Positions 15,805 through 24,449 are shown, counted from the stretch's first letter. The stretch: 32,149 bases of DNA from Ruminococcaceae bacterium UBA7127 (GCA_002493005.1 DKXL01000042.1:1062-33210); one strand, 5' to 3'. The notes: generated by a model not told the origin, from the sequence alone. Program-made: numbers and translations.

Positions 15805-16986
15805 TCAATCATCCTCAGCCGATATATATGTCAGCTTTAGATTTGCAAGAGCCTCCTCAATAAGCGGCTCAAATCCGGGCTTCTCCTGAGCCTCTATAAC
15901 ATATTTGAGTACAGGTCTTGTGCGCGGATGCTTTGGAGTAAATACCGTACAGCAGTCCTCATATGGTTCAATGGAGATGTCGTATGTATCTATCTTGTAT
16001 GAAATATCAATTATTTCCTGCTTATCCATTCCGATAAGAGGTCTGAACACAAGCATATCGCTTGCATCATCCGTGCAGGCAAGCGCTCCTATAGTCTGGC
16101 TTGCAACCTGACCCAGACTCTCGCCAGTAATCAGTGCAAAACATTCGTTTTGCTGTGCAACATTGCTTGAAATCTGCATCATAAGGCGGCGCATAATAAT
16201 TGTAAACAATTCCTCGGGACATTCGTCCTTGATTTTTTCCTGAATTTTTGTAAAGGGAACTGTGTACATCTTCATAGGGCCTGCATATTTGCTGACCTTT
16301 CTAAGCAGGCGCACAACCTTATCCTCGGCACGACGGCTTGTGTACGGAGGACTTGCAAAGTGAACGGCGGTAAGCTGAATTCCGCGCTTTGCCATCATAT
16401 AAGCCGCAACAGGCGAATCAATGCCGCCGCTTATCAGTATTGCCGCCTTTCCGCCTGTTCCTACGGGAATTCCCCCTGCACCCTTGCGAGGCTCTCCGTG
16501 AATATATGCGCCAAAATCACGAACCTCAACATTTACGATAAGCTCGGGATTGTGAACATCCACCCTGAGATGCGGAAACTTTGAAAGAATTTCTCCGCCG
16601 ACCTCACGGCAAATCTCAGGAGATTTAAGCGGAAACTTTTTGTCACTGCGCTTTGCCTCAACCTTAAATGTTTTTGCAAAGCTAAGCTCTTTAGCAAGAT
16701 ACTCAGGCGCTGTCGAAAGTATGTCGTCAATCGTCTTTTCACACACAGCCGCTCTTGAAAATGCAACAATGCCAAACACTTTTGACACTCTGTCGCACGC
16801 TTCATCAAGGTCAATGTCGTCTGACAACGGCTTAACATATATTGTTGACTGCGCAGAGGTGATTTCAAATCTGCCAAGACTGCGCAATGTGTTTTTTAAA
16901 TTCTTTTTAAGTACATCTTCAAACGAACGGCGGTTAAGTCCCTTTAATACGATTTCGCCGTCTTTTAAAAGTAAAATTTCCTTCAT
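15805..16986 (-). CDS. thiI: tRNA 4-thiouridine synthetase ThiI
   Basis: ThiI activates U8 of tRNA with ATP and inserts sulfur received from a cysteine desulfurase. The 393-aa protein has an N-terminal ferredoxin-like/THUMP region (about 1-165) and a PP-loop ATP pyrophosphatase domain with SGGIDSP (186-192). There is no C-terminal rhodanese domain, as in most Gram-positive forms. I choose the ATG at 16984-16986 (MKEILLLKDGEIVLKG). A TTG 12 nt upstream is in frame but has no ribosome binding site. It follows a cysteine desulfurase gene by 82 nt, its usual partner. Confidence 0.95.
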   Translation of the reverse strand: MKEILLLKDGEIVLKGLNRRSFEDVLKKNLKNTLRSLGRFEITSAQSTIYVKPLSDDIDLDEACDRVSKVFGIVAFSRAAVCEKTIDDILSTAPEYLAKELSFAKTFKVEAKRSDKKFPLKSPEICREVGGEILSKFPHLRVDVHNPELIVNVEVRDFGAYIHGEPRKGAGGIPVGTGGKAAILISGGIDSPVAAYMMAKRGIQLTAVHFASPPYTSRRAEDKVVRLLRKVSKYAGPMKMYTVPFTKIQEKIKDECPEELFTIIMRRLMMQISSNVAQQNECFALITGESLGQVASQTIGALACTDDASDMLVFRPLIGMDKQEIIDISYKIDTYDISIEPYEDCCTVFTPKHPRTRPVLKYVIEAQEKPGFEPLIEEALANLKLTYISAEDD

Positions 16987-17068
16987 ATCAATTTCCAATC
17001 TATATATAACTTTTTCAGGCTTATGTCCGCATTCTTTGTTCCGCCTGATCTAATAAACTAATTTTATA

Positions 17069-18196
17069 TCATCTGTGAGCAAGGGTTTTGAGTCCTGCTT
17101 CAATGCCTGCGCACAACGCATCAACATCATCAATCGTGTTATACTTTGAAAAGCTTATTCTAAGTGCACTGTCGGCTCTGTTCTTATCAAGTCCCATTGC
17201 GCTGAGCACATGGCTCGGCTTGCCCTTTGCACACGCACTGCCTGACGATATAAACACCTCAAGCTCCTCAAGAAAATGCAGCATTGTTTCACTGCGCACT
17301 CTGCCTGCCGAAATATTCAATACATACGGCAGAGCATTTGGGGTAGAATTTATAACAATCCCGTCTATCTTTGCAAGCTGTTCTCGTGCATAGCCGTTAA
17401 GCTGCAAAATTTTGCCGTAATTTTCATCAATTTTAAACTCGCCGACAGCCGTTCCAAACGCCGCAATCAGCGGAAGTGCCTCTGTGCCGGGACGAATTTT
17501 GCTTTCCTGTTCACCGCCGTAATGAAGCGGCACAATGCGAATACCCTTTTTTATATACAACGCTCCGCAACCCTTGGGCGCGTGCACCTTGTGACCGCTG
17601 ACACTCAGCAAATCTGCATTTAGCCTGCGGACATTAAGAGAGATTTTGCCGAATGCCTGCACAGCGTCGGTATGACATATGATATCGTTATTTTTTGCTT
17701 TTACCGCCGAAAAAATATCGGCAACAGGCATTATTGCACCCGTTTCGTTGTTGACGGTCATAACCGACACCATAATTGTGCTGTCGTCAACGGCGCTCAG
17801 CACATCCTCAGTGCGGATAATTCCGTCCCTATCAGGCTCAATATACACAACCTCAAAGCCGTCTGTTTCCAGCTTTTTTGCCGCCTCAATTACACTGCTG
17901 TGTTCAATGGAGGAAACAATAATTTTATTTCCTCTGCGTTTTTTTGCCTGAGCAGTTCCGAAAAGAGCGGTATTGTTTGCCTCTGTGCCGCCGCTTGTAA
18001 AGAAAATTTCTTCATTTGACGCACCAAGCGATTTTGCAATGGTTTTGCGTGCTGTCACAAGCTCCTGTTCCGCACAAAGACCCTTTAGGTGAAGTGATGA
18101 GGGATTGCCGTAATTTTTTGTCATTATCTCCAAAGCCTTTTGTGCTGCACATTGTGACACCGCAGTAGTTGCACTGTTATCAAGATAATGCTCCAA
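17069..18196 (-). CDS. Cysteine desulfurase (NifS/IscS-like) paired with ThiI
   Basis: A PLP enzyme that takes sulfur from cysteine as a persulfide and hands it to ThiI. The 375-aa protein begins MEHYLDNSATT and has TEANNTA (71-77), His99, the PLP lysine Lys203 in SGHKVHAPKG and the catalytic Cys322 in SSGSACAKGKPSHV. The start codon is TTG at 18194-18196. AGGAGGAG sits 6 nt upstream and no ATG is near, so the TTG start is well supported. It is the first gene of the minus-strand run that continues with thiI. Confidence 0.94.
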   Translation of the reverse strand: MEHYLDNSATTAVSQCAAQKALEIMTKNYGNPSSLHLKGLCAEQELVTARKTIAKSLGASNEEIFFTSGGTEANNTALFGTAQAKKRRGNKIIVSSIEHSSVIEAAKKLETDGFEVVYIEPDRDGIIRTEDVLSAVDDSTIMVSVMTVNNETGAIMPVADIFSAVKAKNNDIICHTDAVQAFGKISLNVRRLNADLLSVSGHKVHAPKGCGALYIKKGIRIVPLHYGGEQESKIRPGTEALPLIAAFGTAVGEFKIDENYGKILQLNGYAREQLAKIDGIVINSTPNALPYVLNISAGRVRSETMLHFLEELEVFISSGSACAKGKPSHVLSAMGLDKNRADSALRISFSKYNTIDDVDALCAGIEAGLKTLAHR

Positions 18197-18226
18197 ATCG
18201 TTCTCCTCCTCAGCCTAAAACTTTGC

Positions 18227-18272
18227 ATATGTATACATATAACATTATACTACAGTCATACAAAAAAATAAA
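18227..18272 (-). promoter_or_regulatory. Promoter and palindromic candidate operator before the cysteine desulfurase gene
   Basis: Minus strand: a perfect -10 TATAAT (18244-18249) with a weak TTTATT 17 nt upstream. Immediately downstream, over the expected start site, is the perfect 14-bp palindrome ATATGTATACATAT (18227-18240). Its position suits a repressor site. No regulator can be named. Confidence 0.5.
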
Positions 18273-18392
18273 GTGGAAATTTAAACATAAATGGACATTT
18301 TGCGGTTAAAATAATCTTACAAGTTTTAGGGGTGCTGAACAAACCGGTGTTTCCTAAAATTATAATGTATATCAGCAAAAGAGGGCATATTA

Positions 18393-18848
18393 ATGGTTAC
18401 ACCTAAAGAATACGACAGAATTGTGAAAAGTAATTCACCAAAAAGTAAATGTTTTGTGAACAGCATCAAAGCATTTTTTATCGGCGGAGCAATTTGCCTG
18501 CTTGGGCAGGTGCTTTTTGAAACCTACAAAATGACAGGAATGACTGAGGATGACTGTAAAACTCTTGTATCGGTAACCCTGATATTTTTGGGAATACTGC
18601 TTACTGCGCTCGGTGTGTATGACAAAATTGCCAAACACGGAGGAGCCGGTACGCTTGTTCCGATTACAGGATTTGCCAATTCAGTTTCATCCCCTGCGAT
18701 TGAGTTTAAATCAGAGGGCTATGTTGCAGGACTTGGTGCAAAGCTGTTTATTATTGCAGGACCTGTAATCGTGTACGGTGTATCTGCGTCGGTTATATAC
18801 GGGGCGGTGCTGTGGGTACTGCATATGTGCGGAATCACTCTGTTTTAA
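18393..18848 (+). CDS. spoVAC: Stage V sporulation protein AC (SpoVAC)
   Basis: SpoVAC is an inner-membrane part of the SpoVA channel that moves dipicolinic acid in spore formation and germination. The 151-aa protein has hydrophobic segments at about 25-42, 57-75 and 113-147. It carries the strongly conserved signature GAGTLVPITGFANSVSSP (84-101) followed by EFKSEG (104-109). The ATG is preceded by GAGGG. No spoVAD or spoVAE follows; instead a repeat island begins right after the stop. I cannot find a clear sporulation-sigma promoter in the 196-nt gap upstream. Confidence 0.92.
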   Translation: MVTPKEYDRIVKSNSPKSKCFVNSIKAFFIGGAICLLGQVLFETYKMTGMTEDDCKTLVSVTLIFLGILLTALGVYDKIAKHGGAGTLVPITGFANSVSSPAIEFKSEGYVAGLGAKLFIIAGPVIVYGVSASVIYGAVLWVLHMCGITLF

Positions 18849-18893
18849 AAACAACCGTTAGTGCCCGAAATTGCAACGTGACGTTGCATCCAT

Positions 18894-18939
18894 TTTCGGG
18901 TAGATAGCATGATATATTTTAATACGTCATTTGCCCGAC
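18894..18939 (-). repeat. Module B, copy 4 (reversed)
   Basis: The reverse complement carries GTCGGGCAAAT and a TTAAAATATATCA core, as in island 1. It is more diverged at its other end. Confidence 0.75.
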
Positions 18940-19001
18940 AGTTACAATTCATTTTCGGACACAATGGTCGCCCCTGCGGAGTGGGCTTTATTGGTACGCG
19001 A

Positions 19002-19089
19002 GTCGATTCCTGCGTTACCAATAGAAAAATGTTTGCACCGGGCTACCGTCGTTAAGCTATGGTTCGAGGAATATACCCGGATTAAAATA
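19002..19089 (+). repeat. Module A, copy 2
   Basis: Matches the minus-strand copy at 3781-3867 over its full length, including TGCGTTACCAATAGAAAAAT, CGGGCTACCG and ATATACCCG. It also matches the copy at 26622-26709 in its second half. Confidence 0.85.
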
Positions 19090-19183
19090 ATTCTTGACCA
19101 AGGGTACGACGCGCACTCACATAGTGGGCGGCTGTTTGTTTTGCTTGCAAGAGCAGAAATGTCTAAAGACATTAAAATAGCAA

Positions 19184-19208
19184 TGCCCGACAGGTATGCT
19201 GTCGGGCA
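19184..19208. terminator. Hairpin between island 2 and the SDR gene (possible terminator)
   Basis: Perfect 10-bp stem TGCCCGACAG / CTGTCGGGCA with a 5-nt loop, 13 nt past the SDR stop. On the minus strand the sequence after it is TTGCTATTTT, a weak U-tract; on the plus strand it is followed by A's. It shares GCCCGAC with module B. Confidence 0.5.
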
Positions 19209-19221
19209 AAAAAATTTTAAA

Positions 19222-19956
19222 TTATATAAAGCCGCCGTTTACTCCCAAAACCTGTCCTGTGATAAACTTAGCCTTGTCGCTGCAAAGGAATACCGCCGCA
19301 TCGGCTATGTCCTTGGGAGTTCCGAGCATATTAAGTGACGAAGCCTCCTTAAGTTCTGCTATAGTCTGCTCATCAAACGACTTCATCATATCGGTCATAA
19401 CGACTCCGGGGCAAATGCAGTTTACCCTAATGCCCGACAGTCCGACTTCTTTTGCCAATGCTTTGCTCAGTCCGATAACCCCAGCTTTTGACGCGCTGTA
19501 GTGCACCTCGCACGAAGCGCCGACCTCGCCCCACATTGAGCTAATATTCAGAATTACGCCCTCGTGCCGCTTTATCATATATCGACTAAGCGCCTCCTGA
19601 GTACAATTAAACACACCATCAAGGTTTACTCCGAGCATATTTTTCCAATCGTCCGCAGTAATATCGGTAAACAGCTTTTGCTGAGCAATGCCCGAATTAT
19701 TGACAAGCACATCAATATAACCGAAATGTGCGTCGATTTCATCATACATACGATTAACGCTCTGCCTGTCAGATACATCCGCCGTAACCGAAATTGCATT
19801 TATGCCGTAGCTTTGGCAGAGAATTTTGACCAGCTCATCAGCACGATTTTTGTTTTTGTAGCAGTGGAGTACAATATTACAGCCTTCTTTGGCAAACGCA
19901 ACCGCCATAGCTGAGCCAATGCCGCCCGAACCACCTGTAACAAGGACATTTTTCAT
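19222..19956 (-). CDS. Short-chain dehydrogenase/reductase, FabG-like
   Basis: An NAD(P)H-dependent oxidoreductase of the classical SDR family, 244 aa, close to 3-oxoacyl-ACP reductases. It has the Rossmann motif TGGSGGIG (7-14), NNSG (86-89) and the catalytic set Ser140, Tyr153 and Lys157 (YSASK). The C-terminal GQVLGVNGG segment is also typical. AAGGGTG precedes the ATG. It is monocistronic, with no fatty-acid genes nearby, so the substrate is not known. A TATAAT box lies about 40 nt upstream of the start with a poor -35. Confidence 0.9.
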   Translation of the reverse strand: MKNVLVTGGSGGIGSAMAVAFAKEGCNIVLHCYKNKNRADELVKILCQSYGINAISVTADVSDRQSVNRMYDEIDAHFGYIDVLVNNSGIAQQKLFTDITADDWKNMLGVNLDGVFNCTQEALSRYMIKRHEGVILNISSMWGEVGASCEVHYSASKAGVIGLSKALAKEVGLSGIRVNCICPGVVMTDMMKSFDEQTIAELKEASSLNMLGTPKDIADAAVFLCSDKAKFITGQVLGVNGGFI

Positions 19957-20079
19957 AACATCACCCTTAGTTAAATTTACAATTATAATGTTATTATTAT
20001 ATCATCATTTCCTAAATTAGAAAACTATGTTTTTTGCAAAAATCATAAAAATATTAGTTGTAATTATCACAATTTCTAT

Positions 20080-20108
20080 TTGTACTTATTTGAAAGATAT
20101 GATAAAAT
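20080..20108 (+). promoter_or_regulatory. Likely promoter of the dockerin-protein gene
   Basis: TTGTAC (20080-20085), 17-nt spacer, TAAAAT (20103-20108), followed by a short leader and AAGGGG before the ATG at 20147. Confidence 0.55.
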
Positions 20109-20146
20109 ATTGAAGTAAAAATCTAAAAACAAGGGGAAAAGAGTTT

Positions 20147-21010
20147 ATGAAAAAGCTTATCAGCATAGCGCTTTGTGTCCTAATTGCAACTCTCGGAATT
20201 ATTTCAACAAGTGCTGCGGAAGTATTTAACGGAGTAATATCTCAAAAGCCGTATTTTGAACTTATCGGTAAGAAAGTATTTATTCCAAACAACACCATTA
20301 TAAAATATGCATACAACATTCCGTCAGACTATCAGTATTATTTAAGCCTAGACGACACAAAAAACACAAACAAAACCATCAACATTAAATTTACAGACTG
20401 CAAGGAAAAAGCTAAGCTTGTCGATGGAATAAGTTCTGAATATAAAATATTCACATGTGACAGCATCGGCGGAAATTCAACCGATAATCCCCACTCATAT
20501 AACGATACCGGAGCATTTTATCAAAAGGTCAAGGTAAAACTTTCAGACTTCTGCTCCTACTTCAATGAAGACGGCTCGCACACCTATACAATTAAAAGTA
20601 TAGGCGACACTCACAATTATGATTTTACTGACGGACCGATATACAAGTCAAACCTAATTATTACAAGCGGCGCTGCAATGAATGCTGTTATTCCTAAAAA
20701 GGACGGCACGGCTGAGTTTTACATCAAGCTTTCCGTTGGAAAAAGCGACGCTGAATTCTACGCTAATACTTCAGCATATCTTTCTCCGTCAACCTACAGA
20801 TCATGTACAAATGAATATAATATAAATTTAGGTATCGGCAACGTAAACCTCAACGGAGCATTAGACATAAGTGATGCAACCGATATTCAAAAGATAATCG
20901 TAAACGACAGCAGCACAAGCAAACTCTACAGATTTCTTGCAGATGCAAACGGTGACGGAATAATAAGTATTCTTGACACAACAGAAATCCAGAAAGCACT
21001 TGTCTTATAA
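20147..21010 (+). CDS. Secreted protein with C-terminal dockerin-like repeat
   Basis: A 287-aa secreted protein. Residues 1-23 form a signal peptide, with probable cleavage near TSA-AE. The middle (about 25-225) is a Thr/Ser/Tyr-rich beta-type region with no catalytic motif I recognise. The end (231-287) is a type I dockerin-like pair of calcium loops: N232, N234, N236 and D243 in the first, then DANGDG at 266-271 with D277 in the second. Each is followed by a helix (DIQKIIV, EIQKALV). Dockerins bind cohesins on scaffolds. No cohesin or scaffoldin is in this window, so the partner is unknown. Confidence 0.8.
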   Translation: MKKLISIALCVLIATLGIISTSAAEVFNGVISQKPYFELIGKKVFIPNNTIIKYAYNIPSDYQYYLSLDDTKNTNKTINIKFTDCKEKAKLVDGISSEYKIFTCDSIGGNSTDNPHSYNDTGAFYQKVKVKLSDFCSYFNEDGSHTYTIKSIGDTHNYDFTDGPIYKSNLIITSGAAMNAVIPKKDGTAEFYIKLSVGKSDAEFYANTSAYLSPSTYRSCTNEYNINLGIGNVNLNGALDISDATDIQKIIVNDSSTSKLYRFLADANGDGIISILDTTEIQKALVL

Positions 21011-21030
21011 TCAAATAAAGTTCATAAAAA

Positions 21031-21074
21031 GCGGCGTAACGCCGCCCACAATTCGTGCAGACAGCTTGATATTA
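21031..21074. repeat. Fragment of the repeat modules (D palindrome plus partial B)
   Basis: GCGGCG-TAA-CGCCGC at 21031-21045, followed by ATTCGTGCAGACAGCTTGAT (21051-21070). The second part resembles the end of module B read in reverse. It is a small remnant of the island sequences, just after the dockerin gene. Confidence 0.55.
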
Positions 21075-21124
21075 TCAACACTTCTCCCCCGACCGTTTTC
21101 AATCAATTTCCTATAATGCAAAAA

Positions 21125-21158
21125 AAGCAAGGTACAGCCGACTGACTGTACCTTGCTT
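21125..21158 (-). terminator. Terminator of the gltX-glnS operon
   Basis: Perfect 13-bp stem AAGCAAGGTACAG / CTGTACCTTGCTT with an 8-nt loop. On the minus strand it is followed by TTTT, continuing the stem's own TT. Confidence 0.9.
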
Positions 21159-21173
21159 GTCTATCTTTGATAT

Positions 21174-22868
21174 TTATTTCTTCTTAAAGCCGTCTTTGAG
21201 TCCTACACTGCGGTTAAACACAAGGTGATTCGGTGCAGAATCCTTGTTGTCAACACAAAAATATCCAAGTCGCATAAACTGATAACTCTTTGGTGCTGCG
21301 GCATTTTCAAGGTTCTTTTCAGCCTTGCAGTTTGTGAGCACCTCAAGAGAATGTTCATTGAGGAAATCAAGAAAGTTTCTGTCGCCTACATCAGGGTCGG
21401 GCACTGTAAACAGGTTGTCATACAGTCTTACCTCTGCATCAACACAGTTGTTTGCATCAACCCAATGTATAGTGCCTCTGACCTTTCTGCCGTCGGGAGT
21501 ATTACCTCCTCTTGTTTCGGGGTCGTACTCAGCGTAAACCTCAACGACATTGCCGTTTTCGTCCTTTTTACAGCCTGTGCACTTTACAATATAGGTTGAC
21601 TTAAGTCTTACCTCGTTGCCCGGATACAAGCGCTGATACTTCTTTATCGGCTCCTCCATAAAGTCGTCAGCCTCAATATAGCTTTCTCGGCTGAACGTAA
21701 CTGTTCTTGTGCCGTCCTCGGGACGGTTCGGATTGTTTTCAACCTCAAATTCCTCGGTTTTACCCTCGGGATAATTTGTGATAACAAGTTTTATCGGGTG
21801 CAAAACGCACATTGTGCGCTCTGCGGTTTCGTTTAAATCGTCACGCAGACAGTGTTCAAGAAAACTATATTCAACGATTGAATTAACCTTTGAAACACCA
21901 ATCTGATCAATAAAGGAGCGAATTGACTTTGGCGTGTATCCTCTGCGGCGAAGTCCGCAGAGTGTGGGCATTCTCGGGTCGTCCCAGCCGCTTACATAAC
22001 CCTTTTCTACCAGCTCACGCAGTTTGCGCTTTGACATTACCGTGTTATTAATACCAAGACGGGCAAACTCAATCTGGCGAGGCTTGCACGGCGCTGAAAT
22101 ATTGCTGATTACCCAGTCATAGAGCGGACGGTGAGCCTCAAATTCAAGTGAGCAGAGGCTGTGAGTGATTCCCTCGATTGCATCTTCAATCGGGTGTGCA
22201 AAGTCATACATAGGATAAATGCACCACTCGTCGCCTGTACGGTGATGAGTAAGGCGGTTAATTCTGTAAATTACCGGGTCACGCATATTAAAGTTGCCCG
22301 AAGCAAGGTCAATTTTTGCACGAAGCGTCATTGTGCCGTCCTCAAACTCTCCGTTTCTCATTCGCTTGAAGAGGTCAAGGCTTTCTTCAACAGGACGGTC
22401 ACGGAACGGGCTTTTTGCCGGAGTTTGAGTGTCGCCCCTGTACTCCCTCATCTGCTCGGGAGTAAGCTCACATACATATGCAAGTCCCTTTTTGATAAGC
22501 TCAACGGCATAACCGTACATCTGCTCAAAATACTGTGAAGCATAGAAGAATCTGTCATCCCAGTCAAAGCCGAGCCACTTAATGTCCTCCTTGATTGCAT
22601 CTACGTACTCCACGTCCTCCTTGGTTGGATTAGTGTCGTCCATTCTGAGGTTGCAGATACCTCCAAACTTTTCGGCTGTGCCAAAGTCAATGCATATAGC
22701 CTTTGCATGACCTATATGAAGATAACCGTTAGGCTCGGGAGGGAATCGGGTGTGAACCTTTTTGCCCTCAAACTTACCGCCTTCGGCAATGTCTTCGTCT
22801 ATAAAATCATGAATGAAGTTACCCTGCATAACCTCATTTGCTTCAATATTTTTTACTTCATCTGACAT
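21174..22868 (-). CDS. glnS: Glutaminyl-tRNA synthetase
   Basis: Charges tRNA-Gln directly with glutamine. The protein is about 564 aa (566 if the first ATG is used) and has the class I signatures HIGH (about 51-54) and VMSKR (about 277-281). It also has the GlnRS-specific TRFPPEPNGYLHIGHAKA opening and two C-terminal beta-barrel domains. Two in-frame ATGs lie 6 nt apart (22874 and 22868). The ribosome binding site GGAAGGA is only 3 nt from the first but 9 nt from the second, so I favour the second. It follows gltX after about 35 nt and ends in a strong terminator. Confidence 0.96.
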   Translation of the reverse strand: MSDEVKNIEANEVMQGNFIHDFIDEDIAEGGKFEGKKVHTRFPPEPNGYLHIGHAKAICIDFGTAEKFGGICNLRMDDTNPTKEDVEYVDAIKEDIKWLGFDWDDRFFYASQYFEQMYGYAVELIKKGLAYVCELTPEQMREYRGDTQTPAKSPFRDRPVEESLDLFKRMRNGEFEDGTMTLRAKIDLASGNFNMRDPVIYRINRLTHHRTGDEWCIYPMYDFAHPIEDAIEGITHSLCSLEFEAHRPLYDWVISNISAPCKPRQIEFARLGINNTVMSKRKLRELVEKGYVSGWDDPRMPTLCGLRRRGYTPKSIRSFIDQIGVSKVNSIVEYSFLEHCLRDDLNETAERTMCVLHPIKLVITNYPEGKTEEFEVENNPNRPEDGTRTVTFSRESYIEADDFMEEPIKKYQRLYPGNEVRLKSTYIVKCTGCKKDENGNVVEVYAEYDPETRGGNTPDGRKVRGTIHWVDANNCVDAEVRLYDNLFTVPDPDVGDRNFLDFLNEHSLEVLTNCKAEKNLENAAAPKSYQFMRLGYFCVDNKDSAPNHLVFNRSVGLKDGFKKK

Positions 22869-22903
22869 CGTCATCTGTCCTTCCGTAATACTTGTACACT
22901 AAA

Positions 22904-24361
22904 TCATTTTGACAATATTTCAAGTCCCTTTTCGAGTCGTGCGAGCGACTCATCTCTGCCGAGAATATCCAAAATCTCAACTGCACCGCCCGGAGTTACG
23001 GTTTTGCCAGCCGCCGCAATGCGCACAGGCCACATTACCGTTCCGTTCTTGAGTTCCTTCTGAACAGCCATATCAATAAGACAGTCGTGAATAGAAGTGC
23101 TGTTCCACTCATCCATTGCCTTGAGTCTTTCATAGGCTTCTTTCAGAACAACAGGTGCATTCTCAAGGTTGGTCTTGCTCTTTTTGTTGACAAACAAATC
23201 CTTTTCATAGCTTGGAAGCTCTGCAAAAAAGTCAATCATATCGGGAATTTGAGTAAGCTGAGTTGTGCGCTTTTGCAAAATTTCGGCAAATTTTTCATAT
23301 GGCATCTGCTTGTCGCCGAACACCTTTTTATAGTATGGCATTGCAACGCTTGTAAATTCGTCGGGAGTCATAGCTTTTATGTATTCACCGTTAAACCACG
23401 ACAGCTTGTCATAGTCAAAAACCGACGGTGACTTGCTTATACCGCTGATATCAAATTCCTTTTCAAGCTCGGAAAGTGTAAAAATCTCCTGATTATCCTT
23501 TGGACACCATCCGAGAAGCGCAATATAGTTGATGATAGCCTCAGGCAGGTATCCATCGTCAATCAAATCATAGAAGCCTGTTGCGCCGTGACGCTTTGAA
23601 AGCTTTGAAACATTGCCCTCTTCATCCTTGCCCATTATAAGCGGCAGATGAATGTAGGTCGGAATCTCCCATCCGAACGCCTCATAGAGCAGGTTGTATT
23701 TCGGAGTTGAGCTTAAATATTCACAGCCACGCACTACGTGAGTAATTCCCATTGTGTGGTCGTCAATTACATTTGCAAAATTGTATGTTGGGTAGCCGTC
23801 GGTCTTAATCAAAATCTGATCCTGAAGCTCGCTGTTTTCTACAGTGATTTCGCCAAACACAGCGTCAACAAAGGTTGTGCTGCCGTCTATGGGCATTTTT
23901 TGGCGGATAACATACGGAGTTCCCTCTGCCAAAAGCCTGTCGATTTCCTCCTGCGGAAGGTCACGGCAATGTCTGTCATATCCGCCGCCTATGTTGTCGC
24001 CCTGAATTTGCTCAAGGCGCTCTTTGGTACAGAAACAGCGGTAAGCCTTGCCCTCTTTGATAAGCTGCTCAGCATACGGCAGATACATTCCTTTTCGCTC
24101 CGATTGAACGTAGGGACCAAAGTCGCCGCCGATATCAGGACCTTCGTCGTGCTTAAGTCCTGCAAGGGTTAGCGTATTATAAATTACATCAACCGCACCC
24201 TCAACAAGGCGTTCACGGTCGGTATCCTCTATTCTTAAAACGAATTTGCCATTCTGCGATTTTGCCACAAGATATTCATAAAGCGCAGTGCGCAGATTGC
24301 CGACGTGCATAAAGCCTGTAGGACTTGGTGCATATCGGGTACGTACAGTATTGTCAGCCAT
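22904..24361 (-). CDS. gltX: Glutamyl-tRNA synthetase
   Basis: Charges tRNA-Glu with glutamate. At 485 aa it is the normal bacterial size. The class I motifs are APSPTGFMHVGNLRTA (11-26) and KLSKR (253-257). A zinc-knuckle-like region with Cys109, Cys111 and Cys132 is present. The ATG is preceded by GGAGGG. It is the first gene of the gltX-glnS pair, with a good promoter upstream. Confidence 0.97.
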   Translation of the reverse strand: MADNTVRTRYAPSPTGFMHVGNLRTALYEYLVAKSQNGKFVLRIEDTDRERLVEGAVDVIYNTLTLAGLKHDEGPDIGGDFGPYVQSERKGMYLPYAEQLIKEGKAYRCFCTKERLEQIQGDNIGGGYDRHCRDLPQEEIDRLLAEGTPYVIRQKMPIDGSTTFVDAVFGEITVENSELQDQILIKTDGYPTYNFANVIDDHTMGITHVVRGCEYLSSTPKYNLLYEAFGWEIPTYIHLPLIMGKDEEGNVSKLSKRHGATGFYDLIDDGYLPEAIINYIALLGWCPKDNQEIFTLSELEKEFDISGISKSPSVFDYDKLSWFNGEYIKAMTPDEFTSVAMPYYKKVFGDKQMPYEKFAEILQKRTTQLTQIPDMIDFFAELPSYEKDLFVNKKSKTNLENAPVVLKEAYERLKAMDEWNSTSIHDCLIDMAVQKELKNGTVMWPVRIAAAGKTVTPGGAVEILDILGRDESLARLEKGLEILSK

Positions 24362-24415
24362 AAAATTCCCTCCACATTTTATTCACATCATTTTCCAACG
24401 TTTATTCACGAAGTT

Positions 24416-24444
24416 ATTATAACATACTCAAACCGTTAATTCAA
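24416..24444 (-). promoter_or_regulatory. Promoter of gltX-glnS
   Basis: Minus strand: TTGAAT (24439-24444), 17-nt spacer, perfect TATAAT (24416-24421). It lies directly before the stop of the upstream sortase gene. Confidence 0.75.
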
Positions 24445-24449
24445 TTATT

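Larger units (their letters stand above)
18849..19208. repeat. Repeat island 2, no gene
   Basis: A 360-nt stretch that starts 1 nt after spoVAC. Its modules are D (GCAACG-TGA-CGTTGC, 18873-18887), B reversed (18894-18939), a truncated C (GGTCGCCC near 18966-18973) and A (19002-19089). A 16-nt palindrome (AATGTCT-AA-AGACATT, 19158-19173) and a perfect hairpin (19184-19208) follow. An open frame of 135 codons crosses it but is made of repeat sequence and has no ribosome binding site. Confidence 0.85.

Noticed and set aside
18931..19338. 135-codon open frame on the plus strand
   Set aside because: It consists of repeat modules B, C and A plus a hairpin, lacks a ribosome binding site and overlaps the end of the SDR gene. 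Copy 1 of the same repeat has a stop in this frame.
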